Assembly (NCBI GenBank): GCA_937888635.1 | Contig: CALARG010000033.1 | Coordinates: forward strand, 1 to 5,355 | From: an uncultured Alphaproteobacteria bacterium | Lineage (GTDB): Bacteria > Pseudomonadota > Alphaproteobacteria > Rs-D84 | Length of the DNA: 5,355 nucleotides | Direction of reading: 5' to 3' | Shown here: positions 1 to 5,305 of the stretch, piece after piece | How the letters are laid out: every line of letters begins with the position of its first letter | How positions within the stretch are numbered: position 1 is the first letter of the stretch | The notes under the pieces: model-generated | The model's input: only the letters and a program-made list of their open reading frames with translations | Databases searched by the model: none | What the model was told of the DNA's origin: nothing | Position numbers and translations under genes: made by a program

Positions 1-61
1 CTACGTCAAACACCTGGTATTTCAGGGACGAAGAACCACAATTCAGTGCAAGTATGTACAT
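1..61 (-). CDS. ackA: Acetate kinase, N-terminal fragment (cut by left window edge)
   Basis: Only the first 20 codons are present; the gene continues beyond position 1. The peptide begins MYILALNCGSSSLKY and matches acetate kinase signature 1 (two hydrophobic residues, then N-x-G-S-S-S-x-K). Asn7 is at the position of the conserved phosphate/Mg-binding Asn of the family. Acetate kinase is cytosolic and interconverts acetyl phosphate plus ADP with acetate plus ATP, usually with phosphotransacetylase (Pta). The start is the ATG read from 61 to 59, with an AAGGA Shine-Dalgarno at 72-68 and a 6-nt spacer. An upstream ATG (95-93) is out of frame. A promoter candidate lies at 91-119. Butyrate kinases carry GSTSTK-type motifs here, so acetate kinase fits better; a propionate kinase of the same family cannot be excluded from 20 residues. 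No pta is visible. Confidence 0.88.
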   Translation of the reverse strand, partial: MYILALNCGSSSLKYQVFDV

Positions 62-67
62 TTGAAA

Positions 68-72
68 TCCTT
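68..72 (-). promoter_or_regulatory. Shine-Dalgarno of ackA
   Basis: AAGGA on the minus strand, 6 nt before the ATG at 61-59. It fixes the reading frame of the truncated acetate kinase and excludes the out-of-frame ATG at 95-93. Confidence 0.75.
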
Positions 73-90
73 TTTTCTTCTTCGCCCCCA

Positions 91-119
91 ACCATAGCAA
101 AGGTTTTTCTTATTTTCAA
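91..119 (-). promoter_or_regulatory. Candidate sigma70 promoter of ackA
   Basis: Minus strand: -35 TTGAAA (119-114), a 17-nt spacer, and -10 TATGGT (96-91). The -35 matches consensus at 5 of 6 positions and the -10 at 4 of 6. Transcription would start near 84, giving a leader of about 23 nt that contains the Shine-Dalgarno. The -35 box contains the TGA stop of the upstream gene. No clear terminator lies between the two genes, so readthrough from upstream is also possible. Confidence 0.45.
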
Positions 120-682
120 CAGTAAACTCGGAATAAAATATACCAATTTTCATCTGTGATTTGGGTTGTTGTGCCGGTTGTCTTATGGCTGACCCAGTAT
201 GTTTCATTCCCAACCATCAGATACAGGTTCAATCCCCCTTGTTCCATAATGATATTCGGGGCCGGGTTGCATCTGTTGCCAATGCCAAATGCCATTACTT
301 CGTCGCCTGGGATATATCCTGCCTGGGCATTTTTACACAGTAATATTGTTTGAACCGCAAACGGCATTTCATCAATCCCAACAACATAGTTTAATGCACT
401 GCATTGGCTGTTAATTGGTACTGGTTCTGTTTCGGTCATTTTGATTGGTGCTGGCGCACATCGTGCGATAATTTCTGTCCAGACTTCATCAGATACATTT
501 TGAATTTCAAAATCAGTTTTTTTAATATCGTCACGGCGTGCGATTTCAAACCCACCCAGTGTTTCTCCGTCATGAATACGCAGTGTTTTTGCATCCATAT
601 CCATTGTGATTTCACCGGGCATTCCGGTAAAAGCATCATTGTTTGCGGTCGTACCACGCCGCAGTTGTAATACACGTGTCAT
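116..682 (-). CDS. Mtd_N-like (phage tropism determinant N-terminal domain) protein, 188 aa
   Basis: Residues 2-50 have the pattern of the Mtd / phage tail-fibre N-terminal domain: QLRRGT at 6-11, PGEITMD at 22-28, then a K/T-L-R-I-H-D-G-E-T-L-GG segment at 32-44. In phages this beta-rich domain sits at the base of receptor-binding trimers. Residues 51-80 are a linker. Residues 81-188 form a compact region rich in Asn, Gly and aromatic residues that I do not recognise; it ends FRVYC with a C-terminal Cys. Cysteines are at 75, 94, 116, 138 and 188. There is no signal peptide or membrane helix. The start has AAGGA at 695-691, 8 nt before the ATG. No other phage structural gene is nearby, so it is either a domesticated tail-fibre-type protein or a cellular family using this fold. 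Its ligand or function cannot be told from sequence. The domain call is fairly sure; the function is open. Confidence 0.8.
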   Translation of the reverse strand: MTRVLQLRRGTTANNDAFTGMPGEITMDMDAKTLRIHDGETLGGFEIARRDDIKKTDFEIQNVSDEVWTEIIARCAPAPIKMTETEPVPINSQCSALNYVVGIDEMPFAVQTILLCKNAQAGYIPGDEVMAFGIGNRCNPAPNIIMEQGGLNLYLMVGNETYWVSHKTTGTTTQITDENWYILFRVYC

Positions 683-776
683 AAGATTAATCCTTTATTC
701 AATTGAAATAAAAAATCCCCACCACCAATCCGGGGCAGGGCACAAAAAAACAAACACCATCGGCGGGATGGTGTTC
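683..776 (-). promoter_or_regulatory. Hairpin-rich 5' leader of the 188-aa gene (possible attenuator)
   Basis: If transcription starts near 776 from the promoter at 783-811, the leader is about 94 nt. It opens directly with the perfect 9-bp hairpin and U-run listed as a terminator (744-775). A second element follows: CCCC (735-732), an 11-nt loop, GGGG (720-717) and a T-rich run (716-710). The 5' arm of the first hairpin (CACCATCC, 773-766) can alternatively pair with GGATTGGTG (731-723), leaving one bulged T, which would open the first hairpin. That is the geometry of an attenuator, but it may simply be the upstream gene's terminator lying in a promoter region. Confidence 0.3.
744..775 (-). 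terminator. Rho-independent terminator of the 786-aa gene
   Basis: Minus strand: AACACCATC (775-767), loop CCGCC, GATGGTGTT (761-753). This is a perfect 9-bp stem, followed by one C-derived G (751) and seven T (750-744). It starts 32 nt after the stop codon of the 786-residue gene. It also lies downstream of a promoter candidate for the 188-residue gene, so it may have a second role as an attenuator. Confidence 0.85.
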
Positions 777-782
777 ATTCAC

Positions 783-811
783 ATTATACCACAAAATCAC
801 AAAAAAATCAA
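783..811 (-). promoter_or_regulatory. Candidate extended -10 promoter of the 188-aa gene
   Basis: Minus strand: -10 TATAAT (788-783, perfect), preceded by TGG, which gives the extended -10 motif TGn-TATAAT. A -35 TTGATT (811-806) lies after a 17-nt spacer and matches consensus at 4 of 6 positions. The -35 overlaps the TGA stop of the 786-residue gene. Predicted transcription start is about 776, immediately before the terminator-like hairpin. Confidence 0.5.
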
Positions 812-3168
812 GCCGCAATACTGTGTGAACTGTTATAGCCTGCAATAATTGCGTCGCGTTGGTTTGCAAGACGTTTCTGTGCGCTTTTTGCGTTCAGATT
901 TCTGAACCAGTTATACATTGGGCCTGTTTTTGTATTTCTGCCTGTTTCTAGCATGTTCCAGTGCAAAACCAGTTCTTCCATTTCGTCTGTATGATCAGTG
1001 TCCCAATTGCGAACTTCATTTTCATGTCTTGTAATTTGTTCGTTCAGTTGATCTAACAATTCTTGCCCGTTAACCAAGTTGTCAAATTTATCCTTGCTTA
1101 ATTTTAATGCAGTTCTGTTGCGTGTCAGTCTGGTAAAGTTGGCTTCTATGTTATCCAGGTGTGGTTGCAAGGCTGCCCCAGTTCCAGTCAGGGTTGGCTT
1201 TGCTTCTAATGCATCATTTTGTATAGAATTCAAGAATTTGCTTACGGCATCATATTCTGCCTCGCTTGCCAATGGATCCCATGTGCCAGATGCATTAAAA
1301 TTATTTGTTGCTTGTGTTAACGCATCGTTTAATGCATCAATATCTGGTCTGCAGAAATTGTCAATGTCATTTGTGTAACGTTGTATATTAGATTCCAAGT
1401 TGGCTTTTGCAACATCGAATGTTCGGCCGCGTTTTATTCCATCAACGTCCCTTTGGACCGTGGTTCTTTGTCCTTGCTCAGCGGCCAAGGTATTTTCTAA
1501 TGTTATTCTGTCATCTTGCTGTTTTTCCAGATATGCATCGTGTGTTGCTTTGAAGCTGCCACCGCCATTTTTATCAGAATATTTATTTATCTTTCTGCCA
1601 GATAATTTGTAGGCATTACCTGCCATTGTAATGCCATATCCGATACCCATCATTGCCCATTTGATGCTTTTATCTAATGCCTTTGTGACAAACTGTACAC
1701 CTTCGTTTTTATTCCAAGACAGTTTGTCATCAGAAAATATGGATAAATTTTCATTGCGCAAGACATCCATAATTTTACTGGTTGTATAATCGTAATGGAA
1801 CACAGAAATCAATTCCATTGCAGTTTTTGCTTCATCTTTTTTACCTTCTTGAATGGCGCGTATAATAACCTCTTTAATCAGCGCCTGCATATGTGTTCCG
1901 TCTTTCAGTGCACCTGCCCATACTTTTGATAATTTTGGGTCATTTTTCAACGCGTTCATGGTTTTTTCAAACCATTCCAGATGTTTTACAGATTTAAATT
2001 CCCGTGCGGCTTTCAATTTGTCTTTGGCGGCGCCGACATTCTTTAATACCCCGTCCAGTCCATCTGTCTTTTTTAAGTCTTTTTGCAGGTGCTTGCATAT
2101 GTTTTTGGCTTCGTCTGAAAAGAATAATCTGTCGCCTTTTAGTTTTACATATTTTTCCAAACAGTCCGAATATGTATCTGACCACCATTCTGCCAGACGT
2201 TCTTTCATGGTCAGCGTATCTTCGCGTTTTGGTTGAACATAATCTTCGCTTTGTGGGTCGTCGTAAGATTGGCTTTTTATCGCCTTGTTTAACGGACCCG
2301 AAATTTTACCATTATCATGTTGTTCAAAAACTTCGCGTACTTTTGATTCTTTATGTAATGTATTCAGCAGGGTTTTGTATTCGCGCTTAAATTGAGCCAG
2401 TCGCATTGGTGAAATGCGTTTGTCGTACCATTGGTCATAATCTGACAAATCTGGTATTTCTGCCGCAGGGATATTTGCCTGCACCAAATCGGCTTTGTAG
2501 CCTTCTACATATCCCGCCACCGCCTCTAGTTTTGAACGGAACGAAGCGCTTGTTTTATATTTCCCGTCTTTCAGGCCGTTCAGCAAATCTGTATATGAAA
2601 AGTCATCAGTTAAAATATTGTAATAACCGCCCGCAAAACGCGATTTTAGTATGTTTTCATGACGCTTTAAGAAGTAATACAATGTGCCTGGAACATCTGC
2701 TGTTGATGGTGGGGTTGGCGCCTTGTACAGTTTGCTTTCCGCGTTTGGTTTAATTTTTGGATGTTGGAACATATTTTGAACACCAGTGTCAGGATTGGTT
2801 CCAAAATATGATTCAAAAAACTTCTTTGCTTTATCGTTATACTTAAAATCCTTTTTTGCGCCATCCATAGACTGGAACGCCTGCTGAAACGCCCGGAATA
2901 ATTTTTCCCATTCATCATCGCTTAACCCTTCTGTTGGGTCGGCAGGATCTGGCAGTTCTTTTGGCATGTAGATATCGGTATCACGGCGCGTAATAAATTC
3001 CCCGGTTGCTGGGTCTTTCTTTAATAATTCTTCTGCCCAGATTTTTTGATTGTCTGTTGCCTTTTTATCCTTGATATAGCCACAAAATTGCACAAACTGT
3101 TCGTACTGCATATTACTAAATATCAGTCTGTTATAATACATCGTCAAAAAATCTTTCATGTTTGCCAT
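808..3168 (-). CDS. Large helical protein of unknown function, 786 aa
   Basis: I do not recognise a family. The protein is rich in Lys, Asp, Asn, Ala and Leu and looks almost wholly helical. Residues 1-500 appear to be a soluble helical region with a Pro/Asp-rich linker (66-82) and another at 148-160. Residues 504-520 are hydrophobic and glycine-rich (WAMMGIGYGITMAGNAY, with GxxxG at 508-512), flanked by Lys/Arg on both sides, and could be a single membrane-contacting helix. Residues 541-605 and 670-745 have coiled-coil-like periodicity with many charged residues. There is no N-terminal signal peptide. Cysteines are few (29, 336, 358, 606). The start ATG (3168-3166) has AAGGTG 8 nt upstream (3182-3177) and a near-consensus promoter; Met4 is an alternative start. 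The gene is monocistronic by its own promoter and terminator. Possibilities include a secreted effector or an envelope or scaffold protein, but nothing in the sequence decides between them. Confidence is high for the gene and nil for function. Confidence 0.88.
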   Translation of the reverse strand: MANMKDFLTMYYNRLIFSNMQYEQFVQFCGYIKDKKATDNQKIWAEELLKKDPATGEFITRRDTDIYMPKELPDPADPTEGLSDDEWEKLFRAFQQAFQSMDGAKKDFKYNDKAKKFFESYFGTNPDTGVQNMFQHPKIKPNAESKLYKAPTPPSTADVPGTLYYFLKRHENILKSRFAGGYYNILTDDFSYTDLLNGLKDGKYKTSASFRSKLEAVAGYVEGYKADLVQANIPAAEIPDLSDYDQWYDKRISPMRLAQFKREYKTLLNTLHKESKVREVFEQHDNGKISGPLNKAIKSQSYDDPQSEDYVQPKREDTLTMKERLAEWWSDTYSDCLEKYVKLKGDRLFFSDEAKNICKHLQKDLKKTDGLDGVLKNVGAAKDKLKAAREFKSVKHLEWFEKTMNALKNDPKLSKVWAGALKDGTHMQALIKEVIIRAIQEGKKDEAKTAMELISVFHYDYTTSKIMDVLRNENLSIFSDDKLSWNKNEGVQFVTKALDKSIKWAMMGIGYGITMAGNAYKLSGRKINKYSDKNGGGSFKATHDAYLEKQQDDRITLENTLAAEQGQRTTVQRDVDGIKRGRTFDVAKANLESNIQRYTNDIDNFCRPDIDALNDALTQATNNFNASGTWDPLASEAEYDAVSKFLNSIQNDALEAKPTLTGTGAALQPHLDNIEANFTRLTRNRTALKLSKDKFDNLVNGQELLDQLNEQITRHENEVRNWDTDHTDEMEELVLHWNMLETGRNTKTGPMYNWFRNLNAKSAQKRLANQRDAIIAGYNSSHSIAA

Positions 3169-3176
3169 ATCTATAA

Positions 3177-3182
3177 CACCTT
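3177..3182 (-). promoter_or_regulatory. Shine-Dalgarno of the 786-aa gene
   Basis: AAGGTG on the minus strand, 8 nt before the ATG at 3168-3166. It favours this start over the in-frame Met4. Confidence 0.55.
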
Positions 3183-3197
3183 ATTCTTATCCCACTT

Positions 3198-3226
3198 ATT
3201 ATAGTGCAAAAATATCAGATTTTCAA
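3198..3226 (-). promoter_or_regulatory. Near-consensus sigma70 promoter of the 786-aa gene
   Basis: Minus strand: -35 TTGAAA (3226-3221), exactly 17 nt of spacer, and -10 TATAAT (3203-3198, perfect). Predicted start is near 3191, giving a short leader of about 22 nt before the ATG at 3168. It is the best promoter in the window and suggests the orphan protein is well expressed. Confidence 0.75.
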
Positions 3227-3233
3227 TATTTTC

Positions 3234-3263
3234 TGTACTTTTTTGTCGCAAAATGTGTATACT
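3234..3263 (+). promoter_or_regulatory. Weak candidate promoter of the MFS transporter gene
   Basis: The -10 TATACT (3258-3263) matches consensus at 5 of 6 positions. The best -35 is TGTACT (3234-3239), a poor match at 18-nt spacing. Transcription would start near 3270, downstream of the first in-frame ATG (3253), which supports the ATG at 3283 as the real start. It lies back to back with the promoter at 3198-3226, so a regulator bound here could affect both genes. Confidence 0.4.
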
Positions 3264-3271
3264 GGTACCAC

Positions 3272-3275
3272 AGGA
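3272..3275 (+). promoter_or_regulatory. Shine-Dalgarno deciding the MFS start
   Basis: AGGA with a 7-nt spacer to the ATG at 3283. The in-frame ATG at 3253 has no such site. An AAGGA at 3279-3283 could instead serve the ATG at 3292. Confidence 0.6.
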
Positions 3276-3282
3276 AAAAAGG

Positions 3283-4467
3283 ATGGGGAAAATGAAGCGT
3301 TTGTTATTCTCGCTGTACGGTTTTGCATTTTTTAACAAGTTTTTATTATTAACCCCGGTTTACGCAATTTTTATGCAGCAAAATGGCCTGACTGATTTTC
3401 AGTTATCTATGATGTTTATTGTGTCCGCCATTGGTACTATTTTGGCACAAGTTCCTGTTGCGTATCTTACAAACCATATTGGACAGCGTTGGTCAATGAT
3501 TGCGGGGCAATCCCTAAAGATGTTCGCGATATTACTGTGGTTGGTAATGCCAAACTATATTGGTTTTGTTGTTGGTATGTTGTTATGGGGCGCCCAGGCT
3601 GGCTTTCGCAGTGTCGCATTTGAAGGCTTGGTTTATGATGCTGTCTCGGCGGCAGGTGCCACAAAACAATATCCGCGTATTTTGGGACGTAAATCCACAT
3701 TTGAATCTATTGCGGTCGCACTGTCTGCGTGTGGTTCTTTGTTAATGTTCCTGGGGTACGATTGGGTGACATGGGCATCCGTCGTGGCAATTTTAATATC
3801 TATGATTTGTTTGGTTATATTGCCATATCGCCCGGTCATGCCCGCGCCCCAGGTGTCAGGACTGAAACTAAGGAAACTGATGCGAACAGGCATGCGGGTT
3901 GTCTTAAAAACACCATGTTTGATGTCGGTTATGATTTTAACGATATTGGTTATCAATATACCTTTCTTGGACGATTTTCTCAGTCCTATTGCCTTGAATA
4001 TCGGCATCCCAACAGAATATGTCGGTATTTTATCATTCTTTTTACTGGGGTGTGCAACATTGGGCCAGCGGTTTGCGTATAAATTTACACACCTGTCAGA
4101 CACGGTTCTGTATTGGTTAATCGCAGCGGTTGGGGCAGGGTATGTTGCGTTTTCGCTGATATATACAACCGGCGCATTATGGATAATGGGTGTGTCGTAT
4201 ATGGTACTGTGGGGACTGTTTACATTATTGTATTCACGATTCCAAGATATGACCCCAACTGCAAGCCGTTCCATTGTGTTGTCGTTGTATACAACATTAA
4301 CATATCTGGTCTATATGGCGGTCTGTGGGGTAATTGGCCTGGGCTCTATGCTGGGCAGTTGGCGATACAGTATAATGATACTGGGTATTCTGGAACTGTG
4401 TGTTTTTGCATGGGCTATGCTGATTCTGCGCCGTTCTTGTACAACAGATGGCAAAGAATTAGATTAG
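3283..4467 (+). CDS. MFS transporter, 12 transmembrane helices
   Basis: 394 residues from the ATG at 3283, a normal length for the major facilitator superfamily. I count 12 hydrophobic helices, roughly 7-31, 41-63, 70-89, 92-121, 141-164, 165-182, 214-238, 247-267, 274-294, 297-318, 328-354 and 360-382. A basic cytoplasmic loop (183-213) separates the two six-helix halves. The loop between helices 2 and 3 (AYLTNHIGQRW, 60-70) is a degenerate motif A, with Asn for the usual Asp and His for Arg. Helix 4 carries FRSxxFEGLVYD (108-119), like the SGxxEAxxYD signature of a known MFS subgroup. It is an inner-membrane secondary transporter, probably of the drug/metabolite exporter type, but the substrate cannot be told. 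The start was chosen for AGGA at 3272-3275; 3253 (+10 aa) and 3292 (-3 aa) are alternatives. It is probably co-transcribed with the next gene, 48 bp downstream. Confidence 0.9.
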   Translation: MGKMKRLLFSLYGFAFFNKFLLLTPVYAIFMQQNGLTDFQLSMMFIVSAIGTILAQVPVAYLTNHIGQRWSMIAGQSLKMFAILLWLVMPNYIGFVVGMLLWGAQAGFRSVAFEGLVYDAVSAAGATKQYPRILGRKSTFESIAVALSACGSLLMFLGYDWVTWASVVAILISMICLVILPYRPVMPAPQVSGLKLRKLMRTGMRVVLKTPCLMSVMILTILVINIPFLDDFLSPIALNIGIPTEYVGILSFFLLGCATLGQRFAYKFTHLSDTVLYWLIAAVGAGYVAFSLIYTTGALWIMGVSYMVLWGLFTLLYSRFQDMTPTASRSIVLSLYTTLTYLVYMAVCGVIGLGSMLGSWRYSIMILGILELCVFAWAMLILRRSCTTDGKELD

Positions 4468-4483
4468 GCTTTCGTTCCTGTAC

Positions 4484-4498
4484 ATATTGCCGCAATAT
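4484..4498. repeat. Short dyad between the MFS and 226-aa genes
   Basis: ATATTGC (4484-4490), one C, GCAATAT (4492-4498): a perfect 7-bp inverted repeat with a 1-nt centre in the 48-bp gap. It lacks a following T-run, so it is not a terminator. As RNA it could form a 5-bp stem with a GCCGC loop; as DNA it could be a protein-binding dyad. Chance occurrence in AT-rich DNA is possible. Confidence 0.3.
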
Positions 4499-4515
4499 TC
4501 TTGTAAGATAATGGT

Positions 4516-5196
4516 ATGAAATTCAATTTTCGTACCTTTTTTTTAAAGTCTATACCATACCTAATGTCAATCACGGGTGGCATAATATTATACACCGGTG
4601 CCATAGACAACGCCCCAAATGCAAATATTCGCGATTTGGTTATTAATGTGTCTGCGTCATTGCTGTCAATTCCGTTGGTGTTTTTGCTGTATGACTATAT
4701 GAACTATCGCGTGTCCACCCAGATGAAGCGCACATTGATCAACACAATGTCGGACAAGTTAAATACACTAATGCTGAATTTAATTGTGGCTTTGCGTGAA
4801 TCTATGGGGGTGCGCACTAAATTAAATCTGGACAGTTTGAACAAGATGCTGACCTGGCGGGCGGGCGAAATCTCGCGTCGTCTAAAACTGACCACGCGCA
4901 TAATAGATAACCTGCACACATACCATAATGATTTAGATACATTGCTGTACCGCAATGGTCAAACAAATGTCTTGGATTCAGACCAAACCCAGATATTGTC
5001 CGCCCTGGCGCGCGACATCAGTCGCCTGATAAATGAAAATAAATTTCACAAGCGCCGTCGTATTTCTGCAAAATATATTGAAAACATAATGTCGCATATC
5101 TTGGATTGGTTGGATGTTGACAGTGTTTCAGCACTGAACCTGGCGCATCATATATCTGACGGCCCATCAGGCACCACATCAACGCCCAAAAAATAA
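4516..5196 (+). CDS. Two-helix inner-membrane protein of unknown function, 226 aa
   Basis: I do not recognise a named family. Residues 9-30 and 39-60 are hydrophobic helices joined by a short polar loop (DNAPNANIR) that probably faces the periplasm. The rest (61-226) is a charged, mainly helical domain, likely cytoplasmic given the basic residues after helix 2 and at 115-128 and 177-186. The C-terminus ends in a Ser/Thr/Pro/Gly-rich tail with KK. No catalytic motif is visible. It starts 48 bp after the MFS gene with no terminator between, so co-transcription is likely and a partner role with the transporter is possible, though unproven. The Shine-Dalgarno before the ATG is poor (AAGATAATGGT), which suggests low or coupled translation. 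The stop TAA overlaps a terminator. Confidence 0.82.
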   Translation: MKFNFRTFFLKSIPYLMSITGGIILYTGAIDNAPNANIRDLVINVSASLLSIPLVFLLYDYMNYRVSTQMKRTLINTMSDKLNTLMLNLIVALRESMGVRTKLNLDSLNKMLTWRAGEISRRLKLTTRIIDNLHTYHNDLDTLLYRNGQTNVLDSDQTQILSALARDISRLINENKFHKRRRISAKYIENIMSHILDWLDVDSVSALNLAHHISDGPSGTTSTPKK

Positions 5197-5220
5197 AAAT
5201 GTAATTTTATTGCATTTTTT
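5195..5220 (+). terminator. Terminator of the MFS / 226-aa operon
   Basis: AAAAATGTAA (5195-5204), loop TTTTA, TTGCATTTTT (5210-5219): a 10-bp stem with one G-U pair, ending in a six-T run (5215-5220). It begins within the TAA stop codon (5194-5196). The stem is AT-rich and so weaker than the one at 744-775. The nine-T run at 5232-5240 may help termination. Confidence 0.6.
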
Positions 5221-5221
5221 C

Positions 5222-5250
5222 TTGCAATTTGTTTTTTTTTATGTCAAAAT
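5222..5250 (+). promoter_or_regulatory. Candidate promoter of tRNA-Lys
   Basis: -35 TTGCAA (5222-5227), a 17-nt spacer containing nine T, and -10 CAAAAT (5245-5250); each box matches consensus at 4 of 6 positions. It is followed by TGCCCCC, a GC-rich discriminator of the kind seen in stringently controlled stable-RNA promoters. Predicted start is about 5257, just before the hairpin at 5258-5298. The same bases could also form a bulged hairpin (5224-5231 with 5245-5253). Confidence 0.35.
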
Positions 5251-5257
5251 TGCCCCC

Positions 5258-5298
5258 GACCCATGGAAAAAGAATTGCAAAATTCTTTCTTCCAGGTC
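5258..5298 (+). other. Long hairpin with GCAA tetraloop upstream of tRNA-Lys
   Basis: The core pairs AAAGAATT (5269-5276) with AATTCTTT (5281-5288), closed by a GCAA (GNRA-class) loop. After a bulged C (5289), GGAA (5265-5268) pairs with TTCC (5290-5293) and T5264 pairs with A5294. After a CA bulge, GACC (5258-5261) pairs with GGTC (5295-5298). In total about 17 pairs in 41 nt. It ends 7 nt before the tRNA and would sit at the extreme 5' end of the primary transcript if the promoter above is right. Only four T follow it (5302-5305), so it is a poor terminator. Confidence 0.55.
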
Positions 5299-5305
5299 CG
5301 GTTTT

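Noticed and set aside
1..118. Readthrough of the TGA at 118-116 to extend the 188-residue protein by more than 30 codons
   Set aside because: Trp is encoded by TGG, the protein already ends like a complete domain, and the downstream sequence is explained by ackA in another frame with its own Shine-Dalgarno.
707..735. CCCC...GGGG plus T-rich run as a second independent terminator
   Set aside because: Only four base pairs with an 11-nt loop, placed just upstream of a start codon; kept only as part of the leader hypothesis.
1853..2753. Several plus-strand open frames of 115-128 codons
   Set aside because: They lie opposite the intact 786-residue gene, overlap each other in different frames, have no Shine-Dalgarno or promoter, and encode low-complexity Cys/Phe/Leu-rich peptides typical of antisense shadows.
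3253..3282. Ten-residue upstream extension of the MFS protein starting at the ATG at 3253
   Set aside because: No Shine-Dalgarno, and the ATG overlaps the -10 region; the ATG at 3283 has AGGA at good spacing.
3633..4274. Minus-strand open frame of 213 codons
   Set aside because: It is antisense to the MFS gene, whose 12-helix pattern is clear; no start signal and no recognisable domain.
5294..5301. AGGTCCGG, resembling the conserved SRP (4.5S) RNA core
   Set aside because: Only eight bases match; the following GGAAGGAAGCAGCC-type loop is absent and the bases belong to the hairpin arm before the tRNA.
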